NCBI RefSeq assembly: GCF_001294465.1 | Contig: NZ_LGAA01000003.1 | Coordinates: forward strand, 186,001 to 250,000 | Source of the DNA: Moellerella wisconsensis ATCC 35017 | Lineage (GTDB): Bacteria; Pseudomonadota; Gammaproteobacteria; Enterobacterales; Enterobacteriaceae | Reading direction: 5' to 3' | DNA: 64,000 nt | In this document: one piece after another, positions 61,264-64,000 of the stretch | How the letters are laid out: every line of letters begins with the position of its first letter | How positions within the stretch are numbered: the stretch's first letter is position 1 | Notes under the pieces: generated by a model | The model's input: the letters and a program-made list of their open reading frames with translations, nothing else | Databases searched by the model: none | What the model was told of the DNA's origin: nothing | Made by a program: the position numbers and the translations under genes

Positions 61264-62519
61264 GCTCGCCTACGATAAATCAAAAATACGCTACAACAGA
61301 GAAGGAAATAAATGATATAAGTCGCCATATAGGCCTGCGCTGCACCGAGTGCCCCATGCGCGGGAATTAACCAATGCGAAAACGCCGTCAATAAAATAAA
61401 TTGGCTAACTTCAGCCATGACATAAAAACGTAATGCCGCCTTGGCTATCACCAAATAACCAAAAACATAGGAACCGACTTTAAGAACATCACCGACCAGC
61501 TGCCAAGCAAATAAATCTCTCATACCGTTAAACTGGGATGAGAACAACAGCCAAATAGCAAAATCTCGCAGTAACCACACCATGAAACTGGCTAGCGCTA
61601 CCGCCGGAAGTACAAATTTTAAGGATTTAATAATCTCAGCAGAAATCTCTGTTTTTAACTGCAAACGCGACAAAGTAGGTAATAAATAGACTGAAAATGA
61701 GGCGGTAATAAATTGTAAATAAGCATCAGAAATACTGCTTACGCCTTGCCATAAACCCACTTCATCCCAGCTATAACTTTTCGCTAATAGATTCCGCATC
61801 ATGACATAAGCTACCGGCAACGTAGCCGAAGTCAGCAGCGCCATAAGAGTAAATTTGCCTAAGTTAGTGGCAATTGCTCTCTCCCATGCAGGTTTTAACA
61901 TCGACAGCGCAAATTGCTTACGCTTGATAATTAATAATCCCGCAGGTAAAACCACTAACGCGGGTACTAAAGCCAGCCCCGCTAATGCGCCTTCATATCC
62001 TCCGAGGATAAAACACAAATAATAGGCAATCACACCCACCAAGCTACCAAAAATAATCGCTAAGGCGTTACCTTGCGCATCACGGAATCCTTTCAAGATC
62101 GCCAAAAAATAGTTGGCATAGGCAATGCCCATCTGAACAAAGGCGACCACTTGAATCACCTTTTGATAATCATTATGGCCAAATAATGCCACGCTAATCG
62201 AATCAGTAGAAATCAGGAAAATGAGCGCTAATAGAGTAGAAAACCCTAAAATAATAGTTGAAGATGTGCCTAAAATTGCCTGTAATTTATGCGGGTCTTG
62301 ATGATGTTCGGCGACATATTTGGTCACGCCATTGAAAATACCCGCGCCAGACAATACGCCAAGTACTGTAATTAATTGCCGAAAATTACCCGCTTGCCCT
62401 ACGCCACTCGGGCCAAAAGACACGGCCAATAATTTAACCACTAATAGCCCTACCCCAATTTTGATCAGGGTAGAGCCCGCAGTCCAAATCGATGCTTTTG
62501 CCAATGACATATTAGGCAA
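61260..62519 (-). CDS. wzxE: ECA lipid III flippase WzxE
   Basis: MOP-superfamily flippase with about 12 transmembrane helices that moves ECA lipid III to the periplasmic face. N-terminus [51 protein letters not shown] matches the family; [23 protein letters not shown] is a typical loop. 419 residues against 416. Overlaps wecE by 8 bases and wecF by 4 bases. Confidence 0.96.
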   Translation of the reverse strand: MPNMSLAKASIWTAGSTLIKIGVGLLVVKLLAVSFGPSGVGQAGNFRQLITVLGVLSGAGIFNGVTKYVAEHHQDPHKLQAILGTSSTIILGFSTLLALIFLISTDSISVALFGHNDYQKVIQVVAFVQMGIAYANYFLAILKGFRDAQGNALAIIFGSLVGVIAYYLCFILGGYEGALAGLALVPALVVLPAGLLIIKRKQFALSMLKPAWERAIATNLGKFTLMALLTSATLPVAYVMMRNLLAKSYSWDEVGLWQGVSSISDAYLQFITASFSVYLLPTLSRLQLKTEISAEIIKSLKFVLPAVALASFMVWLLRDFAIWLLFSSQFNGMRDLFAWQLVGDVLKVGSYVFGYLVIAKAALRFYVMAEVSQFILLTAFSHWLIPAHGALGAAQAYMATYIIYFLLCCSVFLIYRRRA

Positions 62520-63642
62520 AGAATTGTTTAATATGAGAAATTACAGTTTGCTGTTCATCATCAGTCATATTGTAGAACATCGGCAAACGGACTAAACGAT
62601 CACTTTCACTAGTGGTGTAACGGTCTTCGCCATGAAAACGACCAAATTCTTCACCCGCAGGGCTAGTATGCAGTGCAACATAATGAAAGACGGTCAGCAC
62701 ATCATGCGCTTTCATATAATCGTTAAAAGCCGTGCGCTGTTCAATATCGCGTAGCTTGATATAGAACATATGGGCATTATGCTGTAAGCCTTCAGGAATG
62801 ATTGGTAAAGCTAATTTTTTAGCCTCCGCCAGCGGCGATAAGGCATCATAATAAGTTTGCCATAATGCTAAGCGACGCTGATTAATTTTATCAGCCTGCT
62901 CTAATTGGCCCCACAGGTAAGCCGCCTGTAAATCTGATAATAAATAGCTTGAGCCAATATCGCGCCAAGTATATTTATCTACTTGACCACGGAAAAATGC
63001 GCTACGGTTGGTGCCTTTTTCACGGATAACTTCTGCGCGAGCAATCAACGACGTATCATTAATTAATGTCGCCCCACCTTCACCACCGGAAGAATAGTTT
63101 TTAGTTTCATGGAAACTGTAGCATCCGATATGACCTATCGTACCTAATGCCTTACCTTTGTAAGTCGACATCACTCCCTGAGCAGCATCTTCCACCACAA
63201 ATAAACGGTGTTTTTCAGCGATAGCCATGATGGTATCCATTTCACAAGCTACACCCGCGTAGTGAACTGGCACAATAGCGCGAGTATGCTCAGTAATCGC
63301 AGCTTCAATTTTCGTTTCATCGATATTCATTGTATCTGGACGAATATCAACAAAAACAATAGTCGCGCCACGTAAAACAAAAGCATTTGAGGTTGAAACA
63401 AAGGTAAAACTTGGCATGATAACTTCATCGCCAGGTTTAATATCCAGTAGGATCGCCGCCATTTCTAATGAGGCTGTGCACGAAGGGGTTAATAATACTT
63501 TCGCACTATTAAAATGTTGTTCCATCCACGCTTCACAGCGCTTGGTGAATCCACCGTCACCACACAGTTTGCCACTTGCCATGGCATCTTTCATATAGTC
63601 CAGTTCAGTACCAACAACCGGCGGTTTATTAAATGGGATCAT
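62512..63642 (-). CDS. wecE: dTDP-4-amino-4,6-dideoxygalactose transaminase WecE
   Basis: DegT/DnrJ/EryC1-family PLP aminotransferase that makes TDP-Fuc4N for ECA. The catalytic Lys is 181 (SFHETKN), the same number as in E. coli; cofactor residues lie in VVEDAAQG. N-terminus MIPFNKPPVVGTELDYMKDAM is diagnostic. 376 residues, the E. coli length. Overlaps wecD by 14 bases. Confidence 0.97.
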   Translation of the reverse strand: MIPFNKPPVVGTELDYMKDAMASGKLCGDGGFTKRCEAWMEQHFNSAKVLLTPSCTASLEMAAILLDIKPGDEVIMPSFTFVSTSNAFVLRGATIVFVDIRPDTMNIDETKIEAAITEHTRAIVPVHYAGVACEMDTIMAIAEKHRLFVVEDAAQGVMSTYKGKALGTIGHIGCYSFHETKNYSSGGEGGATLINDTSLIARAEVIREKGTNRSAFFRGQVDKYTWRDIGSSYLLSDLQAAYLWGQLEQADKINQRRLALWQTYYDALSPLAEAKKLALPIIPEGLQHNAHMFYIKLRDIEQRTAFNDYMKAHDVLTVFHYVALHTSPAGEEFGRFHGEDRYTTSESDRLVRLPMFYNMTDDEQQTVISHIKQFFA

Positions 63643-64000
63643 GTTGCCCTCTATATAACCAATAAGCGGTAGCCGCTATCTGTGCGCCGCTTCGTGTGTA
63701 AAGACGCAATGCCGCAAGATTACTAATTTGGGTCGCAACGTTTAGCTGTTTCTTTTGGTGTTGCTGACACCACTGTAATGCTGCTGACATCAATTTTTTG
63801 CCAATACCTTGATTTTGAATACCCGGCATTGCTGCTAATAAACCTATACGGGCGGTATCGTCATCGATATGCCGGAGGGTGACAAATCCGGATAAATGCC
63901 CCGTGGGATCTTTAATCAATAAACAGATATTATCAAAGGTTCCGAGCACTGCTTTTTCGAGCCATAGCGCATAAAAACGCCCGCTATCACTGGCCTGATA
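63629..64000 (-). CDS. wecD: dTDP-fucosamine acetyltransferase WecD (5' part beyond the window)
   Basis: GNAT-family enzyme that acetylates TDP-Fuc4N to TDP-Fuc4NAc. Only the C-terminal ~123 residues are here; the frame is open at 64000 (reading YQASDSGRFYALWLEKAV there). The acetyl-CoA-binding segment is visible as LLAAMPGIQNQGIGKKLM, followed by NVATQISNLAALRLYTRSGAQI. The partial gene overlaps wecE, as expected in the ECA cluster. Confidence 0.93.
   Translation of the reverse strand, partial: YQASDSGRFYALWLEKAVLGTFDNICLLIKDPTGHLSGFVTLRHIDDDTARIGLLAAMPGIQNQGIGKKLMSAALQWCQQHQKKQLNVATQISNLAALRLYTRSGAQIAATAYWLYRGQHDPI

Overview
The window looks like a chromosomal core segment from a low-GC member of the Enterobacterales. 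Nearly every protein aligns colinearly with Escherichia coli K-12 counterparts as I remember them, including start codons such as TTG for hflX and cyaA. The intergenic DNA is very AT-rich and several E. coli neighbours are missing (nnr, yjeT, corA, rhtBC, aslA). A Morganellaceae-type genome (Providencia/Proteus-like) is my best guess; this is inference and cannot be settled from one window. There are no insertion sequences, prophage or CRISPR arrays.

Left block (1-24.8 kb) corresponds to the E. coli 94-95 min region. On the minus strand, read right to left, are tsaE-amiB-mutL-miaA-hfq-hflX-hflK-hflC, purA, nsrR-rnr-rlmB. At the extreme left edge is the leader and Shine-Dalgarno of a gene lying just outside, most likely rpsF. 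queG is divergent from tsaE. Between queG and three identical tRNA-Gly genes lies an AT-rich spacer with three DnaA boxes at the position E. coli uses for the DnaA-titration locus datA; a ycdX-type PHP phosphatase gene has been inserted beside it. orn, rsgA, psd and mscM follow.

Junction (24.8-26.5 kb): a small membrane protein gene and a secreted Sel1-repeat protein gene. Here E. coli 94 min synteny switches to 85-86 min synteny.

Right block (26.5-64 kb): yigL-pldB-recQ-pldA, yigI, rarD. Next comes a non-syntenic stretch with a PuuP-like permease, a metal-dependent amidohydrolase, an unrecognised 360-residue protein in extremely AT-rich DNA, and a 2-oxoglutarate/Fe(II) oxygenase. Core genes then resume: uvrD (with a LexA box), yigB-xerC-yigA-dapF-lptM, cyaY, cyaA, and the haem operon hemC-hemD-hemX-hemY. 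Convergent to hemY is the small RNA GlmZ, with a sigma-54 promoter and two upstream 18-bp palindromes that fit the GlrR site. Then come the argX-hisR-leuT-proM tRNA operon, the threonine/serine permease thrP (yifK), and the distal half of the enterobacterial common antigen operon (wecG-wzyE-wecF-wzxE-wecE-wecD), with wecD cut by the right edge.

Functional themes: tRNA and RNA metabolism (miaA, tsaE, queG, hfq, rnr, orn, rlmB), membrane protein quality control (hflKC), DNA repair (mutL, recQ, uvrD), envelope biogenesis (psd, pldA, pldB, lptM, ECA genes, GlmZ) and tetrapyrrole synthesis. The parts most worth a second look are the datA-like spacer, the sigma-54/GlrR control region of GlmZ, and the accessory island at 33.3-39.8 kb.
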